A DNA stretch of 54,598 nt. Source: Armatimonadota bacterium. GTDB taxonomy: Bacteria; Armatimonadota; UBA5829; DTJY01. The notes under the pieces are model-generated. The model saw only the letters and a program-made list of their open reading frames with translations, was not told the DNA's origin and ran no database searches. Positions 7,781 to 16,730 of the stretch are shown piece by piece. The DNA is taken from contig JAGONM010000024.1 of NCBI GenBank assembly GCA_017993055.1, positions 1-54,598 on the forward strand. The letters run 5' to 3'. The translations under genes were made by a program, and so were the position numbers. The number at the start of each line of letters is the position of its first letter. Position 1 is the stretch's first letter.

Positions 7781-10150
7781 ATGCTCGCTGAGTTCTTGTC
7801 AAACCCTAACAACGAGTTCACCGCCTTGCTTCTGCTGGCGGCGGTCCTTGGGGCTTTCGCCTTGCGCCTGCGCCAACCGCTCATCGTTGCCTTTATCGCT
7901 CTCGGCATTCTCGCCGGCCCTTCCGGATTGCGGCTTGCGAACGATACCCAACCCATTCATCTGCTCGCCGAACTTGGCCTCTCGCTGCTTCTCTTCGTGG
8001 TAGGTCTGCGCCTCGATGTCGGTCTCATTCGCAGCATGGGGAAAGTCGCCCTAGCCACAGGGTTGGGCCAAGTGGTCTTCACCACGGCACTGGGGTATGC
8101 AATCTGCATCGCCCTCGGATTTGCGCCGATCTCGGCTCTGTATATCGCCATAGCCCTCACTTTCTCGAGTACCATCATCATCGTCAAGTTGCTCTCGGAC
8201 AAGCGGGAGACCGATTCGCTGCACGGTCGGATCGGCATCGGTCTGCTGATCGTGCAGGACCTGGTTGTGGTGCTGGTGATGATCGGGCTCACGGCATTCG
8301 GCCGGGACAACGGCCATATGGCGCTTACCCTGCTGGTTGTTCTTGGGAAGGGCATGGCCCTGCTGGCCGGCTTGGGCCTGCTCATGGTCGCGGTGCTCCC
8401 GAGACTGTTGGGAGTACTGGCCAGGTCCGCGGAACTGCTTGTACTTTTCGCGATAGCATGGGCGGTCGGCCTGGCTAGTCTAAGTGATGCGATGGGATTC
8501 AGCACGGAGGTCGGTGCCTTTCTTGCCGGAGTCTCTCTCGCTTCCACCAGCTACCGCGAGATCCTGGGGGCAAGGCTGGTAAGCCTTCGGGACTTCTTGC
8601 TGCTCTTCTTCTTTGTTGATCTCGGGATACGGCTGGATCTGGCATCGCTCGGAGAGCAGGTGTATGCAGCGATTCCGCTCTCCATTTTCGTGCTGATCGG
8701 CAATCCGCTGATAATGATGGTGATAGTCGGTCTCTTGGGATACCGGAAGCGAACTGGTTTCATGTCGGGGATTCTAATCGCTCAGATCAGCGAGTTCTCG
8801 CTCATTTTGGCTGCGCTCGGACTTGAGCTCGGGCATATCGGCGAGGACGTTGTGGGTCTGATCACTCTGGTGGGCCTGGTAACGATAGGTCTCTCTACGT
8901 ACATGATAATCTATTCAGAAGCGCTGTACGAGTGGCTGTCCCCGTATCTTGATGTCTTCCAGAGGAAACAGCCGAGGCGCGAGTTGGAAGTAGGGGACGC
9001 GCACGGCTTCACATGCTGCGACGCAGACGTGATCCTATATGGACTCGGGCGCTACGGATCGGAGATAGCAGGGCACCTGGTTGATGCCGGGCGGACAGTG
9101 CTGGGGGTTGACTTCGACCCGCAGGCAGTGAAGAACTGGAACGCTAGGGGGGGTATGGCATGGTATGGCGATGCAGAGGACCCGGAGTTTCCGGCATCCC
9201 TGCCGTTGCTGAGTGCGAAATGGGTCGTAAGTTCGGTCCCTGACCGCGTGATCAACCGTTCCCTTATGCACTCACTCAGGCAGCACGGTTTCAACGGAAG
9301 CGTGGCGGTGACAACGCACAGGGCGGATGAGGAGTTGCCGGCCTACTCGGAGGCGGATCTCGTGTTTGTCCCGTTTACGGATGCGGCATTCCACGCGGTG
9401 GAACGCATCGCGGAAGCGGATGAAGAGCAAAGGAGGCGCAGGTTGGAAAAGACCATTGCAGGCATATCGAACCACTATATCGTCTGCGGATACGGTCGTA
9501 TGGGCCAGCAGATCGTCAAGGACTTCCGCAGGTCGGGAATGCCTCACGTCGTAGTGGAGTCGAACCCGATCCAGTTGCCAAAGCTGATCGATCACGACGT
9601 TCCCTATGTGGAAGGAAACGCGAGCGAGGACCCGGTTCTGCGCGCGGCGGGGATCGAACGCGCGAGGGGACTCATAGCCGTTGCGGCATCCGATGAGGAG
9701 AACGTATTCATCGTTCTAACTGCGCGCGGCATGAACCAGGGGCTCTACATCGTCGCACGCTCGATCCTGGAGGAGAACGAGGACAAACTGCGAAGGGCAG
9801 GGGCGAATCGAGTCATGTCGCCGTATATCTTTGGCGGGCATCGGATGGCATCCGCGGCGCTCACTCCTCGCGCCATGGACTTTCTCGACTTCATGATGCA
9901 CAGCGATCAGGACGATGTGGAACTTGGTGATGTGACAGTCTCCGCGGAATCCGTTCTTGCCGGACGCACGATCAGAGACAGCGGGCTTCGCCAGAGCGCG
10001 GGGGTTCTGGTCCTGGGCGTCAAGAGACAGGGAAGTGACAAGTATCATTGTCCGGAGGCGGATTTCGAGATTTCGGTCGGAGACGCGTTGGTGGTCATGG
10101 GCTCGGCCGAGGAGATAGACAGGGCCGAGCGCCTCGCTTCCGGGAAGTAG
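7781..10150 (+). CDS. KefB/RosB-type monovalent cation:proton antiporter with two RCK domains
   Basis: This 789-residue integral membrane protein belongs to the CPA2 antiporter family. The first ~390 residues form about 12 membrane helices of the Na+/H+ exchanger fold. Two RCK/TrkA-N nucleotide-binding domains follow, with Rossmann signatures YGLGRYGSEIAG (about residue 420) and CGYGRMGQQIV (about 568). A TrkA-C ligand-binding domain ends the protein (about 705-789). It probably exchanges K+ or Na+ for protons under control of a nucleotide bound to the RCK domains. Two tandem RCK domains in one chain are longer than the single KTN domain of E. coli KefB. A GTG at 7739 would add 14 residues without a ribosome site, so the ATG at 7781 is preferred. 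Confidence 0.9.
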   Translation: MLAEFLSNPNNEFTALLLLAAVLGAFALRLRQPLIVAFIALGILAGPSGLRLANDTQPIHLLAELGLSLLLFVVGLRLDVGLIRSMGKVALATGLGQVVFTTALGYAICIALGFAPISALYIAIALTFSSTIIIVKLLSDKRETDSLHGRIGIGLLIVQDLVVVLVMIGLTAFGRDNGHMALTLLVVLGKGMALLAGLGLLMVAVLPRLLGVLARSAELLVLFAIAWAVGLASLSDAMGFSTEVGAFLAGVSLASTSYREILGARLVSLRDFLLLFFFVDLGIRLDLASLGEQVYAAIPLSIFVLIGNPLIMMVIVGLLGYRKRTGFMSGILIAQISEFSLILAALGLELGHIGEDVVGLITLVGLVTIGLSTYMIIYSEALYEWLSPYLDVFQRKQPRRELEVGDAHGFTCCDADVILYGLGRYGSEIAGHLVDAGRTVLGVDFDPQAVKNWNARGGMAWYGDAEDPEFPASLPLLSAKWVVSSVPDRVINRSLMHSLRQHGFNGSVAVTTHRADEELPAYSEADLVFVPFTDAAFHAVERIAEADEEQRRRRLEKTIAGISNHYIVCGYGRMGQQIVKDFRRSGMPHVVVESNPIQLPKLIDHDVPYVEGNASEDPVLRAAGIERARGLIAVAASDEENVFIVLTARGMNQGLYIVARSILEENEDKLRRAGANRVMSPYIFGGHRMASAALTPRAMDFLDFMMHSDQDDVELGDVTVSAESVLAGRTIRDSGLRQSAGVLVLGVKRQGSDKYHCPEADFEISVGDALVVMGSAEEIDRAERLASGK

Positions 10151-10181
10151 GCCGCCTATGCGGCAGTGGGAGGTCGCGATA

Positions 10182-11396
10182 TTGAAGAGCTTGTTTTCAG
10201 TGGTTACGTTGCTAGTGCTCACGCGCACATTCTGCCTCGCTGCCGATGCTCCTAGGGTCGGGGAGGAGGTCAGCGTCAGTGAGTTCGGTGCGGTCGGCGA
10301 TGGAGTGGCCGACGAGACCGCCGCGATCAGAAAGGCCATCGAAGCGGCAGGCACGGGCGGAACTGTGAAGTTCCCACCCGGACGGTATCTAATCTCCGGC
10401 ACGCTGGAAATCGAGGGTGTCGCGCTGGTGGGCAGCATCGCCGGCGGGTTTCCGGCGGACTGGGACGTGATGCCGTGCATCATCGTGACGCACACAGGCG
10501 GCCCGGCAATCAGGTGCGGCCACGCCGCTAGTGTTCACGGGCTCGTGCTGAGGTACGAAGGAGTCAACTGGGAAGCCCCGGTCAAGTACCCGCCGACGAT
10601 CCTTCTCTCCGGCGTCGGCATCTCGATAAGCAACGTCAAGACCTGGGGCGCGTACGACGCGATCATCGCCGATGGGAAGTCGAACATAGGGCGCGTGAAC
10701 CTGGAGAACCTCTTCCTCGCGGAAGTGGTCAACACAGGTGTCTTCCTCACCCAGGCCTACGATATCCCGACGATGCGCAATGTCGAGGTATTCTGCACGA
10801 ACAAGCGCTTTCTGAACCAGGGTGTAGGATTCAAACTCGGACGGCTCGATGAGTTCCACGCGTCGAACTGCTTCGTAATCGGCGCGCAGATCGGATTTCA
10901 GTTCATCGAGCATGAGTCGGCGATCGGCAAGGGCAGCACCGACGGTGGGCTGTCGAACTGCTCGACTGATTTCTGCGGATTCGGGTATGTTGTGGAGTCG
11001 GGTGCGAGGCTGCGGGTGACCAACGGCAGCTACCTGAACCACGCGACGGCGTTCAAGATCGCGCATCCGGGTGCCTGCGTGATCGTCCACGGTGCGATCA
11101 TACAGGGCAACGGATATCATATCGTGGACATATCCGACTGCGGGAATGTGATGTTCAGCGCGTGCCGATTTCAGAAGGCCTTCGAAAACCCGAAAGCCTG
11201 GGGTGCGTATATCACGGGCGGCAAGAACATCATCATCAACGGCTGCACGTTCGATGCGTTTGGGCCCGGAGTCTACCTCGGCGGCACGGCCCAGAAAGTA
11301 ACCGTTTCCTCGAACCTGTTCGAGGCTGAAAAGTTCGAGAAGGTAGAGAACAAGCTAGCGAAGACCGCAGGGACGGTTCTATCGGCGAATCAGTGA
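10182..11396 (+). CDS. Secreted right-handed beta-helix protein, pectate-lyase-3 type
   Basis: A signal peptide (KSLFSVVTLLVLTRTFCLAADA) precedes the hallmark N-terminal motif FGAVGDGVADETAAIRKAI and FPPGRYLISGTL. This motif is shared by pectate-lyase-3, GH28-like and phage tail-spike beta-helix proteins. The rest consists of short beta-strand rungs rich in N, G and S. It probably binds or cleaves polysaccharide outside the cell; the catalytic residues cannot be assigned. An ATG at 10158 has no ribosome site. A TTG at 10182 has GGGAGG eight bases upstream and begins the signal peptide directly, so TTG is preferred. It starts 31 bases after the antiporter stop. Confidence 0.75.
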   Translation: MKSLFSVVTLLVLTRTFCLAADAPRVGEEVSVSEFGAVGDGVADETAAIRKAIEAAGTGGTVKFPPGRYLISGTLEIEGVALVGSIAGGFPADWDVMPCIIVTHTGGPAIRCGHAASVHGLVLRYEGVNWEAPVKYPPTILLSGVGISISNVKTWGAYDAIIADGKSNIGRVNLENLFLAEVVNTGVFLTQAYDIPTMRNVEVFCTNKRFLNQGVGFKLGRLDEFHASNCFVIGAQIGFQFIEHESAIGKGSTDGGLSNCSTDFCGFGYVVESGARLRVTNGSYLNHATAFKIAHPGACVIVHGAIIQGNGYHIVDISDCGNVMFSACRFQKAFENPKAWGAYITGGKNIIINGCTFDAFGPGVYLGGTAQKVTVSSNLFEAEKFEKVENKLAKTAGTVLSANQ

Positions 11397-11474
11397 GTCC
11401 TCTGTCGTTGCGAAACGTAGACTGCGAGTAGAGTCCCCGGGCACGTCTCTGCAGGTGGGGCCGACGATCTGCCT

Positions 11475-13334
11475 CTAGTCCTTGTCGGCGGTGAACTCCA
11501 AGAGCGTCACCCCGTTTGCCTCGAGTCGGAACGTGTGGCAGAATTGGCCCGACCTCCCGACCGGGAACGTCTCTGCGGTTTCCAATCCGCGGCGGTCGGC
11601 GTTGTTCCAGATGTTGCTGTGCTCCTTGTCCATGAGATATCGCCTGCAGACGCCGCCTTGTATCTCCTTTGGCAAGTTGTTCAGCAGGAGCCTGATATCT
11701 CTCCGGACGCCGTATCTCTGAGCGAAGTTAAGAATCAGCACCGTCACGCACCTTGTTTTCGGGTGGAAGGAAGCGATTCCGGCAAGCTCATCGTCATTCC
11801 CTGAGAGCGCGATCCTCTGAGGGGCGAGCATGTTGAACATCCTGCACACATTTGCCGCCGGTTTGGGCCGGTTGTCCTTGAGGAACATTCCCCACGATCC
11901 GGCGAACCGATCGTCCCAGTCCTTCGCCAGGAAGTAGCACGCCTTGTCGATACCCCCGGGGATCATGCCGCGCGCCGCGGATGCCGCCGCCCATGCCGCG
12001 CCGATCTCGTTGTCGTACGGTCGGTCGTGCCACCAGGCATAGCTCCACTCGGTCAGAATGAACTCCTTCACCTGCTTCTTCACTCGTGGATAGTCCTGGA
12101 GGTATCTGCGCGTCGTCTCCGCCTCATCCCTGATGGTCTGCCAGGGGTGGAAGTACTCGTGCCAGGTAATAAAGTCGAGCGGTATCCCCGTTTCTTCACA
12201 GTGAGCCATCAGCCCGCGCAGGAAGTCCTCTCCCCGGATGAACGCCGTGCCTTTGTCTGCGTTCCAGGGACCCGCCGCGTTGCACGGACCTCCGACCCAT
12301 GCATTCGGGTCCGCCCGCTTCACCCCTCGAGCGCACGCATCGTAGAGCTTAAGGTAAGTCTGCAACAGGTCCTCACCGGGCGACGGGACGATCCAGCCCG
12401 CGTTCGATTCGTTCCAGACCTCCCAGTACTTCACGTAAGCCTTCCGCTGGACGTTGCACCGCCGGACCGCCGCGTAGACGAAATCCTCCCACTCCTGCCA
12501 GTCCCTGGGGCGAGCGTGACGGTCGCTGTTCGGAAAGGCTTCCAGCGCCTCAGGCATATACGAGATGCAGAGGATCGGTTCGGCGGGGATGCTGCGGATG
12601 AAGTCGACCCTCCGATCGAAGTCCTCCCAGTCGTAGTAGATCGTGCCGTCGTCTCGCTTCTTTGCGACGTTGGTCAGCACGTTGTCCATGCGGATCCACT
12701 TGACGCCCGTGTCGCGGAACCTCGCCGCAGTCTCAGGAGAGTAATCCGGGAGGCCCGCGCCCTGGGACAATCCCCCGAACGGCTGGAGTAGCTTCCCGAG
12801 CCGTTTCTCGCAGTCCACCGTGATCTGGAAGGGCTCGTTAACTCGCGCCGAGTCGAGGAACACGATATCGGACTCATTGAGTTCGCCCTCGCCCTCCGCA
12901 TCGTCCGTCAGGCCCATGAACGCGCGAACCGCCACCCACACGCGTCGCCCCGGGCGCCCGTGTTCAGCGAGGAGAATCATGCCCGCATGGTCGTTGTCGT
13001 AGCGCGACTGCAGCTTCCCGTTGACATAGATCTCCCCGCCGCCGGGGGTGTTCCACTTCATGCCAACAGGAAGACCTGCGGTCGGCTCTCCCTCCAGCGT
13101 CTCGGGGATGGTCACGATCCCCCTGAACCAGGCGTATCCCCGACACCGCCACTTGTGCCCGCACCGGACGGTCTCCCAGGCCGAATCGTCGAAGAGCAAC
13201 GCGTGCGCCCCGGACTGATCACCCGCGTGGAATCTCCAGAGCAGTTCCCGGCCGGGGTTCACGGATTGGGCACTCGCAGGACAGGACAAGCCGACAAGCA
13301 CGATGACGACCAGAAGGGTCCGTATCAGTCCCAT
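11475..13334 (-). CDS. Secreted GH39-like glycoside hydrolase with N-terminal galactose-binding-like domain
   Basis: The protein has 619 residues, with signal peptide MGLIRTLLVVIVLVGLSCPASA. Residues about 25-150 resemble the jelly-roll sugar-binding domain of GH2 enzymes (DDSAWETVRCGHKW, YVNGKL). Residues about 190-500 form a clan GH-A TIM barrel. The likely acid/base is E309 in VWNES and the likely nucleophile is E429 in ILTEWSYAW. Their separation of 120 residues fits GH39 xylosidase/iduronidase-type enzymes. The C-terminal ~100 residues look like a beta-sandwich. The chosen start has AAGGAG seven bases upstream; the longer frame to 13364 adds a non-hydrophobic extension. Substrate is unknown. 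Confidence 0.8.
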   Translation of the reverse strand: MGLIRTLLVVIVLVGLSCPASAQSVNPGRELLWRFHAGDQSGAHALLFDDSAWETVRCGHKWRCRGYAWFRGIVTIPETLEGEPTAGLPVGMKWNTPGGGEIYVNGKLQSRYDNDHAGMILLAEHGRPGRRVWVAVRAFMGLTDDAEGEGELNESDIVFLDSARVNEPFQITVDCEKRLGKLLQPFGGLSQGAGLPDYSPETAARFRDTGVKWIRMDNVLTNVAKKRDDGTIYYDWEDFDRRVDFIRSIPAEPILCISYMPEALEAFPNSDRHARPRDWQEWEDFVYAAVRRCNVQRKAYVKYWEVWNESNAGWIVPSPGEDLLQTYLKLYDACARGVKRADPNAWVGGPCNAAGPWNADKGTAFIRGEDFLRGLMAHCEETGIPLDFITWHEYFHPWQTIRDEAETTRRYLQDYPRVKKQVKEFILTEWSYAWWHDRPYDNEIGAAWAAASAARGMIPGGIDKACYFLAKDWDDRFAGSWGMFLKDNRPKPAANVCRMFNMLAPQRIALSGNDDELAGIASFHPKTRCVTVLILNFAQRYGVRRDIRLLLNNLPKEIQGGVCRRYLMDKEHSNIWNNADRRGLETAETFPVGRSGQFCHTFRLEANGVTLLEFTADKD

Positions 13335-13372
13335 GAGTACACTCCTTGCGTTGTGCGTGGCCACAACGAACC

Positions 13373-13402
13373 TTGACCGGGCGACCGTTGGGTTATTATA
13401 CT
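13373..13402 (+). promoter_or_regulatory. Promoter predicting a leaderless mRNA for the 13410 membrane protein
   Basis: TTGACC (13373-13378), an 18-base spacer and TATACT (13397-13402) end just seven bases before the ATG at 13410. Transcription would therefore begin at or next to the start codon. On the opposite strand TATAAT occupies 13395-13400, so the -10 boxes for the two divergent genes may overlap. I see no good -35 for the minus-strand one. Confidence 0.65.
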
Positions 13403-13409
13403 CGGTTTC

Positions 13410-15368
13410 ATGGAGAATGGGATAGAGATGAACCAGCCGCGGCGCCTCGCGCCCCGATACCGTGCCATAGTTCTCGGGGCGATGCTCGTGCCCGTCAACG
13501 TCTACTTCCTGCTCTACATGGAGGTAGGCTTTCGGAACATGAGCAACGCCGGCGCCGGTCCGTATCCCTCGACGATCTCTCTATTCGCGAATACCGTCCT
13601 CTTTCTCATCGTCCTGACCCTCCTGAACGGCCTCATCGCCCGGTGGTTTGATACTGCACTGGAGCGCGGCGAACTGCTCGTCATCTATGCGATGCTCACC
13701 ATCTCGACGGCGATCGTAAGCATTGACTTCCTCGATGTCCTGGTTCCGATGATGACGTACCCCTTCCGGTTCGCCACCGCCGAGAACCGCTGGGCGCAGA
13801 TCATACTCCCGCACATTCCGAGTTGGATCAGCGTGAGCGATCCGGATGCCGTGCGCGGATGGTACGAGGGTCACACTGCACTCGACTGGGCAATCATCCG
13901 ACACTGGTTGGTCCCGATCGGGGTCTGGTCCAGTGTAATCCTGACCATGCTGGCGGTGATGTACTGCATCAACACGCTCGTCAGGCAGCAGTGGATGGAG
14001 AGCGAGAAGCTGCTCTTCCCGATCGTAGAACTGCCACTCCAGATCACCGAGCCAAACCGGCGCATCTTCCGAAGCAGGCTGATGTGGGCGGGGTTTGCAG
14101 TCGCCGGCGGAATCTCCATCCTGAACGGCATGCAGCTCTTCTATCCGTCGCTCCCTGCGCTCAATGTGAAGATGTGGGACGTATCGCCGCTGATGCCCGG
14201 ACGCCCGTGGAGCGCGATCGGCTGGACTCCGATCTCGTTCTACCCCTACGGCATAGGGCTCAGCTTTCTGCTTCCGCTGGACATGCTCTTCTCGTGTTGG
14301 TTCTTCTACGTCTCGTGGAGGGTGATCCGCATCGTGGGGGATGTGTACGGCGTGTACGAGTCTACGCCGACGTTTCCTTTCATGGACCAACAGGCGCTGG
14401 GCTCGTACTACCTTGTCGCTGTGTTCGCGCTCTGGTCCGCGAGGAGACACCTGGCCAGAATCTTCAGGGCCGCCTTCCGAGGACAGCACGACCCGGACGA
14501 GGCGAACGGTCCGATGCGCTATCGAACGGCGTTCCTCGGGATAGCAGTCGGCCTGATCGTGCTGACGTGGTTCTTCCAGGTCATCGGCATGGGATGGTAC
14601 GTTGCAGCCGCAGTGGTGGTGATGTACTTCTTTCTCGCGCTCGCAATCGCCAAGATGCACGCCGAGTTCGGGCCCCCTGCGCACGATCTACACGGCATCG
14701 GACCGGAGATCGTGCTCATCGGCGCACTCGGCCCGGCCGCGTTCAACCCTCAGCAGCTCACGGCGATGAACTGGCTGTTCTGGTTCAACCGCGCCTACCG
14801 CAGTATCCCCATCGCTTACCAACTCGACGCCTTCAAGCTGGCACACCGGACTGATACGCCGCAGAGGTACATGGCAATCGCGCTCGGTCTCGCATCGGTC
14901 GCCGCGGTGGTCAGCGGGTTTTGGATCTTCCTGCACTTCGGGTACACCAGGGGCGCGTCGGTGGGGATGGCGGGGCACATACCGTATTTTGGGATGCAGG
15001 CGTACTCCTGGCGGCTGCACAGTTGGCTCGTCGTTCCGAAGCCGCCCGATATCCCGGCGACGCTTGCGATCGGATGGGGGATGGCTTTCGCCTACTTCCT
15101 CTACTTCATGAAGCTGCGGGTCGGATGGTGGCCGTTTCACCCGCTCGGGTTCGCGATCTCGACCAGCTATTCGATCGGTACGCTCTGGCTTCCGATGTTC
15201 ATCGCGTGGCTTGCGAAGTTCCTCACGCTGCGCTACGGCGGGATGAAGATGTACAAGACGGCGATGGACTTCTTCATTGGCCTGCTGCTCGGCGATTTCA
15301 TCATCGGGTGCCTCTGGCCGATGGTGGGGTGGGTGCTCAACGCCCCAACGTACAGCTTTATGCAGTGA
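13410..15368 (+). CDS. Large polytopic membrane protein, DUF6785/DUF6784-like
   Basis: This 652-residue protein has about 12-14 hydrophobic helices spread along its length and almost no soluble domain. Examples are near residues 21-37, 60-80, 90-108, 170-192, 372-392 and 395-415. Conserved-looking loops include MTYPFRFATAENRWAQIILPHIPSW and KMHAEFGPPAHDL. The length and pattern match the DUF6785/DUF6784 membrane proteins found beside carbohydrate genes in Planctomycetota and Armatimonadota. Their function is unknown, and a transporter role is inference. It sits between a GH39-like enzyme and a radical SAM gene. A second ATG at 13428 has GGGATAGAG before it, but the leaderless layout favours 13410. 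Confidence 0.75.
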   Translation: MENGIEMNQPRRLAPRYRAIVLGAMLVPVNVYFLLYMEVGFRNMSNAGAGPYPSTISLFANTVLFLIVLTLLNGLIARWFDTALERGELLVIYAMLTISTAIVSIDFLDVLVPMMTYPFRFATAENRWAQIILPHIPSWISVSDPDAVRGWYEGHTALDWAIIRHWLVPIGVWSSVILTMLAVMYCINTLVRQQWMESEKLLFPIVELPLQITEPNRRIFRSRLMWAGFAVAGGISILNGMQLFYPSLPALNVKMWDVSPLMPGRPWSAIGWTPISFYPYGIGLSFLLPLDMLFSCWFFYVSWRVIRIVGDVYGVYESTPTFPFMDQQALGSYYLVAVFALWSARRHLARIFRAAFRGQHDPDEANGPMRYRTAFLGIAVGLIVLTWFFQVIGMGWYVAAAVVVMYFFLALAIAKMHAEFGPPAHDLHGIGPEIVLIGALGPAAFNPQQLTAMNWLFWFNRAYRSIPIAYQLDAFKLAHRTDTPQRYMAIALGLASVAAVVSGFWIFLHFGYTRGASVGMAGHIPYFGMQAYSWRLHSWLVVPKPPDIPATLAIGWGMAFAYFLYFMKLRVGWWPFHPLGFAISTSYSIGTLWLPMFIAWLAKFLTLRYGGMKMYKTAMDFFIGLLLGDFIIGCLWPMVGWVLNAPTYSFMQ

Positions 15369-15431
15369 GGTTTGCATCCTCAGCCCCGATAATGTATCCT
15401 TGAAGGGAATCCCCGACGAAAGAGGTCACCC

Positions 15432-16376
15432 ATGGAAGGCATTCTGGTAGCAACGTACCGCTGCAACGCGCGGTGTCACATGTGCAACACCTGGCAGTTC
15501 CCATCCACGCCCGAGCAGGAGATGGACCCCAAGTACTACGAGAAGTTTCCCCAGTTGGAGTTTCTCAACATCACCGGCGGTGAGCCGTTCCTGCGCGACG
15601 AACTGGAGGATATCGTCAAGATCGTCAAGAAGAAGGCGAAGCGCATCTGCATCAGCACGAACGGGTACTATACCGACAGGATCGTCGCCCTCGCCGAGAA
15701 GTTTAACGGCGACATCGGCATCCGCATCTCGCTCGAGGGGCTCCCCTCCGCGAACGACGAGCTCCGCGGCCTCGAGGACGGCTTCGACCACGGGCTCCGT
15801 ACCCTCCTGACACTCAAGCGGATGGGGATGAAGGACATCGGATTCGGCATCACGATCTCGGACAGGAACTCCGCGGACGTCCTGGAACTGTACGAACTCG
15901 CGAAGCACCTCGACGTCGAGTTCGCGACCGCCGTCGTCCACAACACCTACTACTTCCACAAGATGGACAACGAGATCACCAAGCAGGACGAGATCGCGGA
16001 GAACGTCCGCAAGCTCATCCGCGAACTATTCAAGAGCAAGAAGCCGAAAAATTGGTTTCGCGCGTACTTCAACCACGGGATCATCAACTACGTCTACGGG
16101 GGCGACCGCCTCCTCCCGTGCAACATGGGTCAGGACATATTCCTCTGCGAGCCGTGGGGAGACATCAAGCCGTGCAACGCTCTGGACGAGGTCATGGGCA
16201 ACATCAAGGATCAGACCTTCGAGGAGATCTGGAACAGCCCCCGGGCGGAGGAGGTCCGCAAGATGGCGCGAAACTGCGGGAAGAACTGCTGGATGATCGG
16301 CAGCGTCGCGCCTGAGATCAAGAAGCGGAAGCTCGAAATCGGCAAGTGGATCCTGAAGAACAAGGCTAACTACTAG
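15432..16376 (+). CDS. Radical SAM protein with SPASM-like C-terminal cysteines
   Basis: The protein has 314 residues. The [4Fe-4S]-SAM motif CNARCHMC uses C11, C15 and C18, and NITGGEPFLRDE at about residues 50-61 is the SAM-binding GGE segment. The C-terminal part has CNMGQDIFLCEPWGDIKPCN (about 217-236) and later cysteines in CGKNC. These suggest extra iron-sulfur clusters as in SPASM/twitch maturases. Such enzymes modify peptides, proteins or cofactors by radical chemistry; the substrate is not evident and no small precursor peptide is visible nearby. AAAGAGG lies six bases before the ATG. A 355-base gap with a tandem repeat follows. Confidence 0.85.
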   Translation: MEGILVATYRCNARCHMCNTWQFPSTPEQEMDPKYYEKFPQLEFLNITGGEPFLRDELEDIVKIVKKKAKRICISTNGYYTDRIVALAEKFNGDIGIRISLEGLPSANDELRGLEDGFDHGLRTLLTLKRMGMKDIGFGITISDRNSADVLELYELAKHLDVEFATAVVHNTYYFHKMDNEITKQDEIAENVRKLIRELFKSKKPKNWFRAYFNHGIINYVYGGDRLLPCNMGQDIFLCEPWGDIKPCNALDEVMGNIKDQTFEEIWNSPRAEEVRKMARNCGKNCWMIGSVAPEIKKRKLEIGKWILKNKANY

Positions 16377-16481
16377 ACGCATCTCCCCTTACCGCTGCGC
16401 AGCCAGTGCCGGCCGAATCAGGCCTGCTCCTACCCCGGGAAGGTGGTGCCAGTTCCGTCTGTGTTCTTCCCGCAGCCGCTT

Positions 16482-16660
16482 GGGGACGTTTCCATAGCGA
16501 ACGGGGACGTTTCCATAGCGAATGGGGACGTTTCCATAGCGAACGGGGACGTTTCCATGGCGAACGGGGACGTTTCCATGGCGAATGGGGACGTTTCTAT
16601 GCCGAATGGGGACGTTTCTATGCCGAATGGGGACGTTTCCATGCCGAATGGGGACGATCG
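16482..16660. repeat. Tandem array of a 21-bp unit upstream of surE
   Basis: Eight complete 21-bp units (16482-16649) and a partial ninth begin with GGGGACGTTTC. Each ends in a short variable part (CATAGCGAA, CATGGCGAA or TATGCCGAA). Variants occur in blocks, as expected from unit duplication: three of the first type, two of the second, three of the third. Because 21 is a multiple of three, every frame on both strands is a heptapeptide repeat and several stay open. None has a plausible start and ribosome site, so I treat the array as non-coding. It ends 54 bases before the extended -10 of surE. Confidence 0.9.
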
Positions 16661-16713
16661 CCAAGCGTTGAAGGCCGATCTCGAGCCGGCACTTACCCGC
16701 TTCCGCTCGGAAG

Positions 16714-16722
16714 TGCTATAAT
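16714..16722 (+). promoter_or_regulatory. Extended -10 promoter of surE, predicting a leaderless mRNA
   Basis: TG-C-TATAAT is a perfect extended -10 element. It ends eight bases before the surE ATG at 16731, and no Shine-Dalgarno sequence could fit. The -35 region has no clear TTGACA, which is usual for extended -10 promoters. Confidence 0.7.
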
Positions 16723-16730
16723 GGCGCGTC

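Noticed and set aside
16482-16660. CRISPR array
   Set aside because: The 21-bp units abut without spacers.
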